From Oegoconia quadripuncta (taxonomy: Eukaryota; Arthropoda; Insecta; Lepidoptera; Autostichidae), in contig OX438757.1 in assembly GCA_949316235.1 (NCBI GenBank), forward strand, positions 9,604,657 to 9,668,656: a stretch of 64,000 nt of DNA, written 5' to 3'. Positions 1 through 10,535 of the stretch are shown here, one piece after another. Every line of letters begins with the position of its first letter. The first letter of the stretch is position 1. A program made the translations under genes and the position numbers. The notes beneath the pieces are model-generated. The model worked only from the letters and a program-made list of their open reading frames with translations. It was not told the origin of the DNA and did not search any database.

Positions 1-258
1 CGTCGATTTTCGAGCACTAGCTTCTTGATTCTGTCGATGTTTTCTTTGGTCGTAGCGGTTGAAGGTCTACCAGAACGAGGCAAGTCTACTACTACTTCTC
101 GGCCTTCTTTAAAAGCCTTATACCATTCATAAGCCCTTGTTTTCGATATACACGATTCGCCGTAGGTATTTCGCAACATTTTTAGTGATTCACCACATGA
201 AATATCATTTGAAACACAAAATTTAAGGCACACTCTTTGTTCAACAATATTTTCCATT
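1..258 (-). CDS. mariner-type transposase, N-terminal part (cut by the left edge)
   Basis: An open frame reads leftward from ATG at 258-256 and runs off the window after 86 codons. It starts MENIVEQRVCLKFC and contains AYEWYKAFKEGRE and DLPRSGRPST, the pattern of the N-terminal helix-turn-helix (HTH_48) domain of mariner transposases, which binds the terminal inverted repeats. The catalytic DD34D part would lie outside the window, so I cannot say whether the copy is intact. Upstream (259 to about 400) lies a short non-coding stretch; on the minus strand it contains GAGGTCGTTCTAATTTTTTT near 380-400, which looks like a mariner terminal repeat. Family assignment is firm; intactness is unknown. 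Confidence 0.8.
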
Positions 259-3200
259 GTAAAAATCGCTGAGGACTCAAAACTATGACCAACAAAAAGT
301 GTAGTTTAAAACAAATTAAATGACAGATCCCGCTCAAATTTTGCGCGCTAAATCAGTACAGTACTACCAACATGCAGTAAAAAAATTAGAACGACCTCTT
401 TTACGCGGGTCTTTTTATTGACATATTCCCGATACTTTTTACACAGAGTAGTATGTAGGTACTAGGCGAGCATATCTCTAAAGGAGATAAATAAAAATAG
501 AATTTGCTTGACTTAATCGTATCGAATCGTATTTTCTTTGTTAATGGAATAAATTGGCATAATAACTTTTTGACAGGATGTTATATTTCACTTAATGGCC
601 ACACACGGACTTTTTTGCGACACCGACGAATATGCTCACGTAGTTCCGACTCCACGGGTTCATGTTATACGCCGTAGTTACCTACCTCCACCTCTGATCT
701 AATCCTACCATAGAGTAATAGAGCACTCAATCTTAATGCCACTTGGGTATACCTAATTGCTTCGCATATCTGCAATGGACTAGGTATTCCATATAGTACT
801 TATAGGTATCAAGTATAGTGTATAGGCAGCTATTTCTCTATAAAGTTAAAGGTACCCGGAGACTTGTGATCATTTTGTAGAATAGAACCCAGAGCTAGTT
901 GGCAACGCGTTGTTAGGTATAGTTATAGTATACGTTAATAGGTTTTCAAGTAAAATTATTAGATAGGTATATTTAGGAACCAAACTTATCAGAACCTTAA
1001 CAGATTCTTAAATATCTAGGAACTAGGTCGTTATTGCATTGCCACGTAGGTATCTAGTCGTCGAATCGATTTTAATCTTTTTTTCGGCGTCTCCAACACC
1101 GCACATAAAAAGAGTTAGCTAGAAAATAGATAACCTACCTAATGCTGTCGACTATTTTTAACAGTATTAGTCAGACTAAAAATCAGGTCACTATAATAAT
1201 AGTAAGAGGGAGCTTACTGAAATCGACTCTGTATAAAGACCGTGCAATCTATCTGTAGTCTATAGATAACATAATTAGTTTTTCCCCATTGCTACTCAAA
1301 CCAACGAATTTTTTGTCCACAAAGACAATTTATAGCTGCGAGTACCTATTTATGTATTACAAGTCTTCATCATGGAGCATTTAGACAATTTATTCCGGTA
1401 TAGATTACGATCACAAAGGCTTAACTTGTTAGGTAAATACCTACTCTTTTTATGAATCGCTAAACTTTTTTATTTATCATACGAGATAAACTACTCTGAA
1501 TGTTTGCCTAACAAGTGCATAATCAAGTTGTTAACGAAGCAAACCTCGACTGTTGCAATAAAACTAAATATGAATAATTTTTGCAATAGGTATACGAGAG
1601 ACAAGTGTCTCAATGAAAATATTGCAATTCGAAATTAATGCCATGTGACTTTCCATTCTTCCATAGGACAAAAATTAGGTGTAGGTAAGGTCGTTATGTT
1701 GGTACTTTACGTATATAACAGAAATAGAAATTATCGGTCCAAGGCTCCAATTAGTAATAATAGAATTAGAAATCGTTCAATGTCCGATTATGACAAAATT
1801 ACAGTAAGGGCCGAGCTCTCGGCGGTGCCAGCAAGGTCTCTTTTTGCTAGGATGTCGAAATACCTACCTGCTATTGAGCGCAGCAGAATTTAGGCAACGT
1901 GAAAATATGCGACATTTGATTCAGACGAAGTGAACACAAAACTGGGCATGTACGAATCGAATCTTGCACTTTAGCACTAAGTACCTAAGGACGCGCTACA
2001 TAATGTGTTGGTTGGTAAGTAGGTACACCAAGAATAAAAAAAAAGTTGTTGGTAATAGGCGAATATCAACAATTTCTGTTTTGTGAAAATGTTTATTGTT
2101 TTCCTGGTATGACGAATGACCATGTAATTTTGAGTGAGTAGGTATAAGTAGGTATTTAGGCTTCAAAAGTTGTAAACATTGAATAGTAGTTCATAATCAT
2201 AACTTATTTTTTATTATCTTTATCGTATTTTATTAGGAAATTGTTATTATAAATATCAACCGTAGGTTACCTATGAGGATATTGAGCGGGGTTAGGTAGA
2301 ATTTTGAAACTTGCGTCATATCTTCTAGTTGCCAAGTCCGAAGACGAAAGTCTTCAATCAGTAGGTAGGTACGTCTTACCAGTAATTGCCTACGGAGGAA
2401 ACCTGGACATTGACGGTGCCTTAGTCCATAAGTTCAAAGTCGCTCAGTACAGCGAGCTATGGAAAAGCTACGGAATTTCCTTGAGGGATATAAGATAAAA
2501 ATATGATCTTTCGTCAGAGAATTAGAGCTTAACATAGGTCAGACAATTGGTAAGCTGAAGTGGTTCCATAGGTCGCAGAACCGATAGCTTTTGGGGAAAA
2601 CGATTTCTGAAGTACCACCATGGGACGCTCACCTGCTAGATGGTGAAATGATGTTGTACTGTGGACTGTTGAGAAACTGAGAACCGAAGATCCTCGTAGG
2701 GTTCAGTGACACGCCCTGGGAGAGGCCTATGCCCAGCAATGGACTAGGATAGGCGAATGATGTTGATCTTATCAAGTCTAGCCCCAAACAGTAGTATTAT
2801 TCTGATGTTAATTGCTTGATGATTTTTTTTTATATGAGAGGGCGGCAAACGAGTATGCGGGTCACCTAATGAAAAGCAATCACCTCCACCCATGGACACC
2901 CGCAACACCAAAAGGGTCACAGATGCGTTGTCGGCCTTTGAGGACGGTGTAGGCTCGTTTCTTGAAGGTTCCAATGCTTGATGATGATTACAAAGTAATG
3001 TCTTAAGGGGGGCGATTACAAAGTAATGTCTTAAGGACCTCACGTGATTTAGGACCAGCCATTGTATTGGTAATAACTTTATATTAATTAAGTATGCAAT
3101 AAAATACAGGAATGCTACATATAAGTACCATATGATTCGAAAACAGGAATTTACTCGATGGAAAAAATCCAAAGTTACCTCTGAAAGCACGGAATAACAG

Positions 3201-4290
3201 CTGGTATTAGTGGAGTGAAGAACGTTTACGTTTAAGCCCGCCGATAAACTTTACATTTAGTGCTTATACGTTTTACATTGTCAAAATATTACCTACTTTA
3301 CCCATGTTTTTACGTGCGCTAAATGTGGAGGAAGAAGCGGTATAGAAAATTATTCAAAAACGTACGCGATGGAGCAGGATGGAGCTTGACGACATCACTC
3401 CTTAAATAAGTATAGTCCTAATGTATTTGGTTAGCAAACAGTAGCTTTACCGAATAAAATAAAAAATAAAATAAATGCCAAGCGAGATGCGTGCGGTTGG
3501 CGATTTATTGGAGCATGTAAGATAATAAGAAAAATAATGTAGGTAACCTAAACTGCTGTGGTAACCGCAAAACTATATCTAACCCATAAAATGGATCTAC
3601 GTACAGTTGGATTTAGAAGTGCATATCCAGTCTCAGTTCAAATGAATAAGACTTTATGAATGCCTTTGAAATATTTTTAATTATTATGCAAACATAATAC
3701 ATTATTGAAATAATGAATTACATTTCAATAATAAATAATCCATTTGTCTGTGTATGATATTAGCTTTCATTCATTAGGTTACTTATCAATTGTAAAACGA
3801 ACTTTATTTAGCTAGCAATTAGATATGCAGAATTGTCTAAATAGACATACCTACAAACATCAACCCCTGCCATAACAGGACGGTTTGTCTTTGAACCTTT
3901 GTCTTAGCCAATATTTCAAGGCAATGATTCAAAAAGGTTTTTCGTTAAACAAAGTAGACACCTATCTATTGGGTACCTATTGTAAAAGACAACTAAAGGA
4001 CCTACCACTAAAAGACATCTTTAGGCTTGCACGTTTCAACGGCTATGGGCACACCCCCTGTCACGTATGGGCATTTTTGTATTTCGAACGGTGAACCATG
4101 GATATTGTTTCAAACATTAAAATTTTAACATTTGGATCACCTGGGCGCGTATGTTTCGGATATATCTGACCACACCATTGATACCATTATAACACAATTA
4201 TGAGCAAGCAATCAAGAAGTATGAAAGAAACACAGGTCATTACTTATTCTTTGTACTTAATCAAAAAATATATAAAATACAGATACTTAC
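259..4290. other. non-coding stretch left of transporter exon 4
   Basis: No gene was recognised here apart from the mariner end at about 259-400. The sequence is AT-rich, with many GTAGGTA/TACCTAC words and stops in all frames. Repeat fragments are described separately at 2822-2985. Around 2700-2745 there is a tail reading GAGAGGCCTATGCCCAGCAATGG, which resembles the 3' end of lepidopteran RTE/SINE elements. The missing last exon of the transporter was searched for here on the minus strand and not found. Confidence 0.6.
2822..2985 (+). repeat. SINE-like repeat, family C, copy 1
   Basis: Starts with a T-run and TATATGAGAGGGCGGCAAACGAG, then CACCCGCAACACCAAAAGGGTC and GATGCGTTGTCGGCCTTTGAGGA. 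The same words in the same order recur at 53628-53765, so it is an interspersed repeat. The minus-strand open frame over it is a by-product of the repeat. Confidence 0.75.
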
Positions 4291-4447
4291 ATTAATATTA
4301 ATATAGCTGGAACAGCTAACGCAGCGCTGATGAAATAGAATGCGCCCGCGAAGGTAGATAAAGTACTCAGGTACACCTTACTGTAGACAGGAGAGTAGAT
4401 GACAGGCACTAACGCCTCAGATATGCTGATTAGAGAGCTTGTTTTAC
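4291..4447 (-). CDS. SLC46-like transporter, exon 4
   Basis: On the minus strand an acceptor (TTCTGTTTGCAG) precedes 4447 and a donor (GTAAGTAT) follows 4291. The exon enters in phase 1, matching the exit of exon 3, and leaves in phase 2. It encodes about 52 residues, including ISEALVPVIYSPVYSKVY and AGAFYFISAALAVPAILIL. These match the late membrane helices of SLC46-type major facilitator proteins, which in related proteins read as a FGVAEALMPLVYGPMY-type segment followed by a helix. The C-terminal tail needs one more exon, which I did not find in 1-4290. Confidence 0.82.
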
Positions 4448-5404
4448 CTGCAAACAGAAGTGTCTGGTTAAATAAATTGGATATCAGTGACAATACCTAG
4501 TTTTCTAGACGTCTAATAGTCGCTCTACTGGAAAGAGAAGTTAGGGATAAAAATAGATTGAGGTCATTTTTCAGACAACGAGAGTTGCCTACATAGCTCA
4601 GAGAACTGATGAGCAATATCTGTCGCAGACCCGATTATGGCTGTTGGGAAAATACGAAAACGTTTAACGTTTTGTGACTGGAGATACAAATAAACGATTT
4701 ATCTATCTATCTATCTTTATATCGCGCGAGATGATATTTCCTGCTCATTCGCTTCGACAAAATATACCTACAATTATCCATCCCTCACCCCTAAGTCGCG
4801 TGCGACAAACGATGTCAGGCTACGGGGACCGGATTGGAGATCAAGTCTCGACAAACGTAGTATGGAATGTCCATCTGATAAATGGTATAGTGACCTGCGT
4901 AAGGCACACAGTAAAACGAAACGGAGAGCCGGTGCGTATGTCCAGCAGTCGAGTAGGATATTCTAGTGATGATGATCTTATCAAAACTTTCGGCCAACAG
5001 CAATGTTGTTTCCGGCTCCTTAATTACCTTTATATCATCAATAAGTAGATTCTGGTGGAGCGAACTTCTTCCATCAATCTCATCTTAATTCACTAAACAC
5101 TAGGTATGATTTCACTGAACCTAGATTTTCAGTAGAACAAAATCTAGTATTCTTGTTTTGACCTTTAAAACAAACTAAAACCAGTTTTTAAAAAGTGCTG
5201 TCTTCTTTTTCTTCCTTGGATAATATCCCGCAATAGTGTTGTCGGTTCTGATTATACTTCTCTAAACTTATACAAATTCTAGCGTCGTATCGTTTCCGAC
5301 AGATCCAGATGACACCACATTAAAATTTGTTTTATTTCAGTGAAGTATCGTTAAAATCTGCCCTAAATTAAAATAAATTGAATGTGGGCTTTCCTGAAAT
5401 ATCA

Positions 5405-5640
5405 CTGAACCATGCACACAGCGCCATCTAGTTCCACACTAAGCACCTAGACTTGTATTATGAATATCAGTTGGTGGATATTACTACACAAATACATTTA
5501 TTTTTGTAAACATCCATAATTCAGGTACACATGTCCATATTCACCATTCAAACATATTCCCCTGGCGGGATTCGAACTCTAGATATAGCGGCCGGGTTCT
5601 CTAACCGTACCGTACCGTAACACCAAACAGCCCCCGTACC
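5405..5640 (-). repeat. tRNA-like SINE, family A, copy 1 (minus strand)
   Basis: Contains CACAGCGCCATCTAGTTCCA at one end, CATCCATAATTCAGGTACAC in the middle and GGCGGGATTCGAACTC, the complement of a pol III B box (GGTTCGAATCC), near the other. The same order of words is found on the minus strand at 58735-58925 and on the plus strand at 32075-32310, 48920-49205 and 62705-63100. Confidence 0.78.
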
Positions 5641-6424
5641 ATGACATCGTTTATCGCGCGCGACGTAGAAGTGAGAATGGGATAATTGTATATTTCGTCC
5701 AAGTGAATGAGCAAGACAAACATTATCTCCCGCGACATAAACGTTTATCTCGCCTGTCTTGCTACTAGTTCAGGTCGTCTTACGTTGTTACTTGTTTTTA
5801 GTTTAGTTTAGGGAAGTCACGCCGTAATTGACACCCTCCCGTCCTATTTAGGTGTAGTTTTTCTGTAATTTCAAGTAACTTCGCTAAAAAGCCGTAGAAG
5901 GTAGGTACTCTAAGTACCTACTATTGACTTTAGATGTTACCTATGCTCTATCGTGATATTTTCACTTACATCACCGATATATACATAATAGTGACGTGGT
6001 ACGTAAATCGTCGATAGTCACATTCCATTTCCATCGAATTTTTTTCCGATTTCCCCAACAAATTGAATAGATTACATATCGAGATTTGGTAGGAAGTCGA
6101 CGACGTGTGTGTCTGAACGGTCATTGTTCACTTTATTTATAGAAAACCGTATCTGTGTTGAATGATGCTGAATGGTGATTTAACATGGTTTTCTATACTA
6201 GGACAATAATGCTAAATTTGTTATATGGGCAATCATGCTGTAAAGTAACTCCCTATACAACAATATTCAGAAATTCGTTTGAAATGTTACAACATAATTG
6301 GGTTGAAATTCAACCTGTCCAATATGTCCAACCTTAATGTACCACACTTACCGTAAATAAAGCATTTGAATTACCATCAACTCTAAATTGCATAAGGAAG
6401 TGCTCTACGAATGAACCAGCATTC

Positions 6425-6720
6425 TTTTTTTATGCACGACGGGTGAGCGGTTGACTGTAATTAGATCTACTGTTGAGTGAAAATGAAGCTGAAAATGGAG
6501 GTGTGCTCCAACCCCCGATATATTTTGGTGGACTGGCTAACTTATCTCAAGCAGCCTGAATCGAAAGCCGAAACACAACATTGCTGCTTTGGTGCCGCTT
6601 GGTGGATTTAGATGAAACGGTGGTAACTAGCCAGGTGGACATTTCTAAAAATGTCCTACCAACAACCAAACCAAGTACTAAACATGTGGGGTACATGGGA
6701 TTCCAACACTTGTAAATATC
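6425..6720 (-). repeat. SINE-like repeat, family B, copy 1 (minus strand)
   Basis: Begins with T-run and ATGCACGACGGGTGAG, then CAACCCCCGATATATTTTGG, ACAACATTGCTGCTT and TGTCCTACCAACAACCAAACC. The order matches the complement of the copy at 10215-10535 and the copies at 19070-19325 and 59185-59425. Confidence 0.75.
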
Positions 6721-7667
6721 ATGTCCAATGTGGCACTAACTGTTTACAAATATACGAGACGGTGATAGTCGTACTATAGATTCTATGACATCTTAGTTAT
6801 GGCGGTAAGCTCTACCACGAGCAAAGATAACAGTAAATTCCTATGCGATGGTTCAGAACACGGGACGAATTGTCACCAGTGCTCTTACGTTAAGGAAATC
6901 ATCAAATGAATTGCAGTTCAATAGTATATAGATACTCGGCAAGGTTGCAATGGCAACCTGGAAGAAACTGGAGGCTTGGAATACCAGTCGATAATTTATT
7001 ATATTTTGGAGAAGATGAATATGGCAGGCCTATCGTGGGGTCAACTCCAGCAAAAGGCTCATAACACGGACATCCCGGAAGAAGCTTGTTGCAACCGTAA
7101 GCTCCATAGCGGAGATATTAGGAACCCACACACAGTAGTCCCATATCCTCATTTTGATAGCGTTTCATCGCCGCCGGGCCACTAAGTACAGTGCAGTGGA
7201 CTGTATGAGACAATGTAAAAGGAACGATATCGCAATGGAATTTGCCATTGGCATAGTTCACAGAACTACAACGGAAATATGGCGACGAAAAATATTTACT
7301 TTCTTTATAATTTATAACTTTATTTTTGATGATCCAGAAAAGTAAAAAACAAATTTTTCCCCGTCCTTCTATACGCAACAGCAACCAAACAAACTGATAT
7401 AGTCACAGATAACATCATCAAAATAAACAAAAGTTAGTCAATGAAATTGTTCCTTATCTCTTATGTAAACCGTGTTAATATAATATAACTTATCTGAGGA
7501 GACCTTCATTTTTAATATTTCTTTCAATATTATGCCTAATTATCGGAACAAATTCCATGAAATACCTAAGTGTAATGAGATTTCACTAGTGTAGATACGT
7601 ATAGAACTTAATATCAACAATAATTCCATGATTTATTTTTAGCTGCTCATAACGAAAAATGACTTCA

Positions 7668-7775
7668 GTATCATCATCAGCCAGTAATCATCCCACTGCA
7701 GGGATATAGGCCTTTCCTCGTATAGTGAGGGAGTACGGGCCATAGACCACCACGCCGACCCAATGCGGGTTGGGG
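7668..7775. repeat. short interspersed repeat (RTE/SINE-like)
   Basis: The run TCATCATCAGCCAGTAATCA, with GCAGGGATATAGGCCT and ACCACGCCGACCCAATGCG, is of the type common in moth genomes. Related words occur at 24040-24135 (AACCACCACGCAGATCAAATGCGG) and 30770-30825. Confidence 0.5.
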
Positions 7776-8002
7776 ACTTTAGTATACTTAGTACTTAATC
7801 TCAATAAATCTGGATTCAAATCAACATTATATAGGTAATACTTGCAGGTGATTGGCTAATGAACGTATTTATGGGAAGGTATATGTCCCTACATATACTG
7901 TAGGTATGTAGGTAGGGAATGCAAGTTTTATCATATTCATATATTTAACCAAAACACTCCTAATAGGTACTAGGTAGGTAACTTCCACTTTTTGTTTCAG
8001 TT

Positions 8003-8180
8003 GTGACCTTGGTCAATGGGGCCCTGGCGCTCTATGCTTCTACAAAGAGCTGGCGTTGAGATTTGTCGACATCTCAGGGACCTAAAAGCCGACACCTCGC
8101 CTAAAGACAAAGTATTGATACCTAGGGAGGTAATGCAGTGAGCATCATGGGCACCCTCCCCCACGGCTGAACCTATGTCA
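8003..8180 (+). pseudogene. degenerate non-LTR retrotransposon C-terminus
   Basis: From about 8003 the plus strand reads CDLGQWGPGALCFYKELALR and continues RFVDISG before a stop at about 8083. Near 8135-8173 another frame gives NAVSIMGTLPHG and a stop. This looks like the end of the polymerase protein of a moth LINE, broken by stops and at least one frameshift. No 5' part is nearby. Confidence 0.5.
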
Positions 8181-8563
8181 ACTTCTACATTGACACAGGT
8201 CCATTAGGTTAGTTGTTTAAGTTACCTGTGCGTATCATACGGGGTTATTCTTAATTCACCTGTTTCCTCTTCACAGAGATTCTTAGCATCAAAACAAAAA
8301 ACTTTTATTCTTTGACTTTCTAAAAATCTGCATTTTTTATTTTGGTAATTCATACCTTTTGTTTACGGGACGTTTTGTATGCAGAGGCTGAAAAAATAGC
8401 GGAAGTTCAAAAAATCATAGAACGAAAGTAGTCTGTTCCAATTACACTAATACCGTGTTAAAAGATTTTTGGTGATATAAAAATAACCCTGTATTCAAAT
8501 AATAATAGAATAGTATTAACTGTATAAATAAATACCATAATCTTTATCTGAATTAACACTCAC

Positions 8564-8785
8564 CAACTTCATCTGCGTTCACCAACTTCGTCGCAATGGA
8601 CCTCAGGGACGTGGCTCCAGCCGAACTGAACATGTCCAACACTGGCCCCAAGAAGTACACAGTACGCGACGGGGCCATAGCGTACACCAGGCTAGCGGCT
8701 ATCCTGCTCAGGCACGCTACCACGCCAATAACGCTGTCCTCTATCTTCCATCTTTTGCTGAACAAATATATTGTTATGAAGGAAC
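8564..8785 (-). CDS. SLC46-like transporter, exon 3
   Basis: On the minus strand a pyrimidine-rich acceptor (TTTTGTTGTCCAG) precedes 8785 and the donor GTGAGTGT follows 8564. The exon is 222 nt and is phase 1 on both sides, so it fits exon 2 and exon 4. It encodes about 74 residues, including TIYLFSKRWKIEDSVIGVVA, LGPVLDMFSSAGATSLRSIA and TKLVNADEVG. These match the helix 8-10 region of SLC46 (proton-coupled folate transporter family) proteins. No stop or frameshift is present. Confidence 0.87.
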
Positions 8786-8839
8786 CTGGACAACAAAACA
8801 CTTTATGATGACTCCTTACCTATTACTACAAAGTCACTA

Positions 8840-9234
8840 AGTCATTTAAGGGGCAATGTATACGCTTTTATAATAAGGTTCCAGTGGACATTCAAAATTT
8901 ACCTTTAAATAAATTCAAATCCATCATAAAACAGACATTATTTGCCAAAGGCTATTATAAAATTTCTGACTATCTGGATGATAAGCAAGCATGGACATAG
9001 ACCGCTCGGCGATATTCAGCCTAATTATACAATATAATATAATTGTATCCCAAACTTATTTAAAAGAGCAACCCTTGAGTTTCTTGCTCGTTCTTCTCTG
9101 GGGAGTCTACTTTGCGAATGAGCAATAATGTCAATAATTTTAATATTAAGATAAAAAATGTGACGTTTTCAAGTGATAATCTTTATCCTACGAAATAAAT
9201 ATTTTTTTGACTTTGACTTTGACTATTAAAGCAC
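8840..9234 (+). mobile_element. 5'-truncated CR1/Jockey-like LINE 3' end
   Basis: From about 8851 a frame reads KGQCIRFYNKVPVDIQNLPL, then about 30 more residues including KGYYKISDYLDD, and stops at about 8998. This is the usual C-terminal end of CR1/Jockey-clade reverse transcriptase proteins in moths. It is followed by a 3' UTR with TCAAGTGATAATCTTTATCC and a tail of TTTGAC repeats ending near 9234. The same 3' UTR words occur in a tiny insertion in the pogo-like gene at about 50519-50576. Confidence 0.7.
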
Positions 9235-9412
9235 ACAACGCCAGACAAAATAGGTACCGTTTGTGACTAGAGTTAACCGACTTCAAAATTGTTTGTGTAT
9301 ATATTCCTGAATAGGTTGATGAATATCGATATTTTAGTGAATTTAAGAATAACTAGCGTTCAGTGGAATTACTTTATTGAAAAAAAATAGCTGCAGAAAG
9401 TAGTAGCTGCAC

Positions 9413-9559
9413 ACTATCGTCCAACAGTCAAACTGTTCGTCCAACCTTCCACTTGTAGAGAGATAGTTCGTGCATGTTTGACAATGTGCGATTGTGTTTT
9501 TTGGTTGATCGTCAGTTGGATTGGAGGCATATTGGAGTGTTGGACTGTTGGACGATAGT
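9413..9559. repeat. small MITE-like element with 16-bp inverted repeats
   Basis: ACTATCGTCCAACAGT at 9413-9428 is an exact inverted match of 9544-9559, and the match continues imperfectly inward (CAAAC against CCAAC). The 147-bp unit has no coding potential. It may be a non-autonomous DNA transposon; I could not identify a clear target duplication. Confidence 0.5.
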
Positions 9560-10214
9560 TTGGAACCGGTATAGACCATAAGTAAATAGAGTTACTTTGT
9601 CCAATGTGAGGGTCCAAAGTATTCGAAAGTAACAATGTTGTTTTTATACATAATAATAAAAAAAAGAAATGTCTACAATTTGAATGCTGCAGCGGTACCT
9701 ACTTTTCGCCGAAAGGTTTGTTTGTTTGTAAAGGCTACAAAAAATAAATACGAAACAAATTTATATAAATCTATGCACAATCCCACAGCGGGAAGGTTCG
9801 GTTTTTGATTATTATTATTTTTATAAACAAAGTTATTATTAGAAATCACGTGTACAAAGAATCTTCCAGACTAATCATTAGGATCGTAAATATTCCTGTG
9901 TAAGTGACTAAATAAAAAAACAACACTAATATTATAAATGCAACAGTTTGGACCTTTGTTACTAAATCACGCTTTAGCGACAAATTTATATGAAAGTCAG
10001 TACAGACATTGGCTGTGTATATAGCCGCTGCCCGTTAGGCAACGACAAAAAATATTTAGTGATTCAAAATTCATGTATCTAATTCTCAATAAACCACTAT
10101 GATCTTTTGCTTTTATTAAATAACAGACCTACTCCAATTCTTTTGCCTTTTTTATCGATTAATAATCAAATAATAATTTGGTGAAGATAATATTTATATT
10201 CTTCAATATGAAAA

Positions 10215-10535
10215 TTAACCGCCTCCGTGGCTCAGTGTAAACGACATTGGGTTTACGATTCGGAGGTCGCGGGATACATGTTTAAGTACTCGGTTTGGTT
10301 GGTGGTAGGGCATTTTAAATGTCTGCCTGGCTAGCTACCACCATCTTATCTAAATCTGCCGCCAAGCAGCAATGTTAATAGCATTGTTGTGTGCCGGTTG
10401 TCAGAGATAAGATAGCCAGTCCCTCAAATGTGTTGGGGTTTCCGGGTCAGTACGCATCCACCTTCGACCTCATCTTCACTTTACATCAGGTGTGATTGAG
10501 GTCAAGTACGAACCCGTCGTGCATGAAAAAAATAT
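10215..10535 (+). repeat. tRNA-like SINE, family B, copy 2 (most complete)
   Basis: Starts with CCGCCTCCGTGGCTCAGTG (A-box-like TGGCTCAGTG) and GGAGGTCGCGGGATAC (B-box-like). It continues through TGCCGCCAAGCAGCAATG and GTGTGATTGAGGTCAAGT and ends in an A-run after CGTCGTGCATG. This is the layout of a pol III-transcribed SINE. Complementary copies are at 6425-6720, 19070-19325 and 59185-59425; 3' fragments lie at 22995-23085, 31640-31720 and 61125-61170. Confidence 0.75.

Larger units (their letters stand above)
4448..8563. other. transporter intron 3, with repeats
   Basis: A 4.1-kb intron in the leftward transporter gene, with GT at 8563 and AG at 4448 on the minus strand. It contains a TATC microsatellite (about 4695-4712), SINE copies at 5405-5640 and 6425-6720, a short repeat at 7668-7775 and a LINE remnant at 8003-8180. 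No further gene was recognised; the open frames present are short and look non-coding. Confidence 0.7.

Noticed and set aside
2744..3190. 148-aa minus-strand frame as the missing transporter exon
   Set aside because: Half of it lies in a family C repeat. The hydrophobic part has no good phase-2-compatible acceptor leading to a sensible SLC46 tail.
3885..4094. 69-aa plus-strand frame
   Set aside because: Its end (GGGCACACCCCCTGTCACG) recurs in diverged form at about 33310-33370, so it is a repeat fragment rather than a gene.
8596..8808. Plus-strand 70-aa frame
   Set aside because: It is the shadow of transporter exon 3 on the opposite strand.
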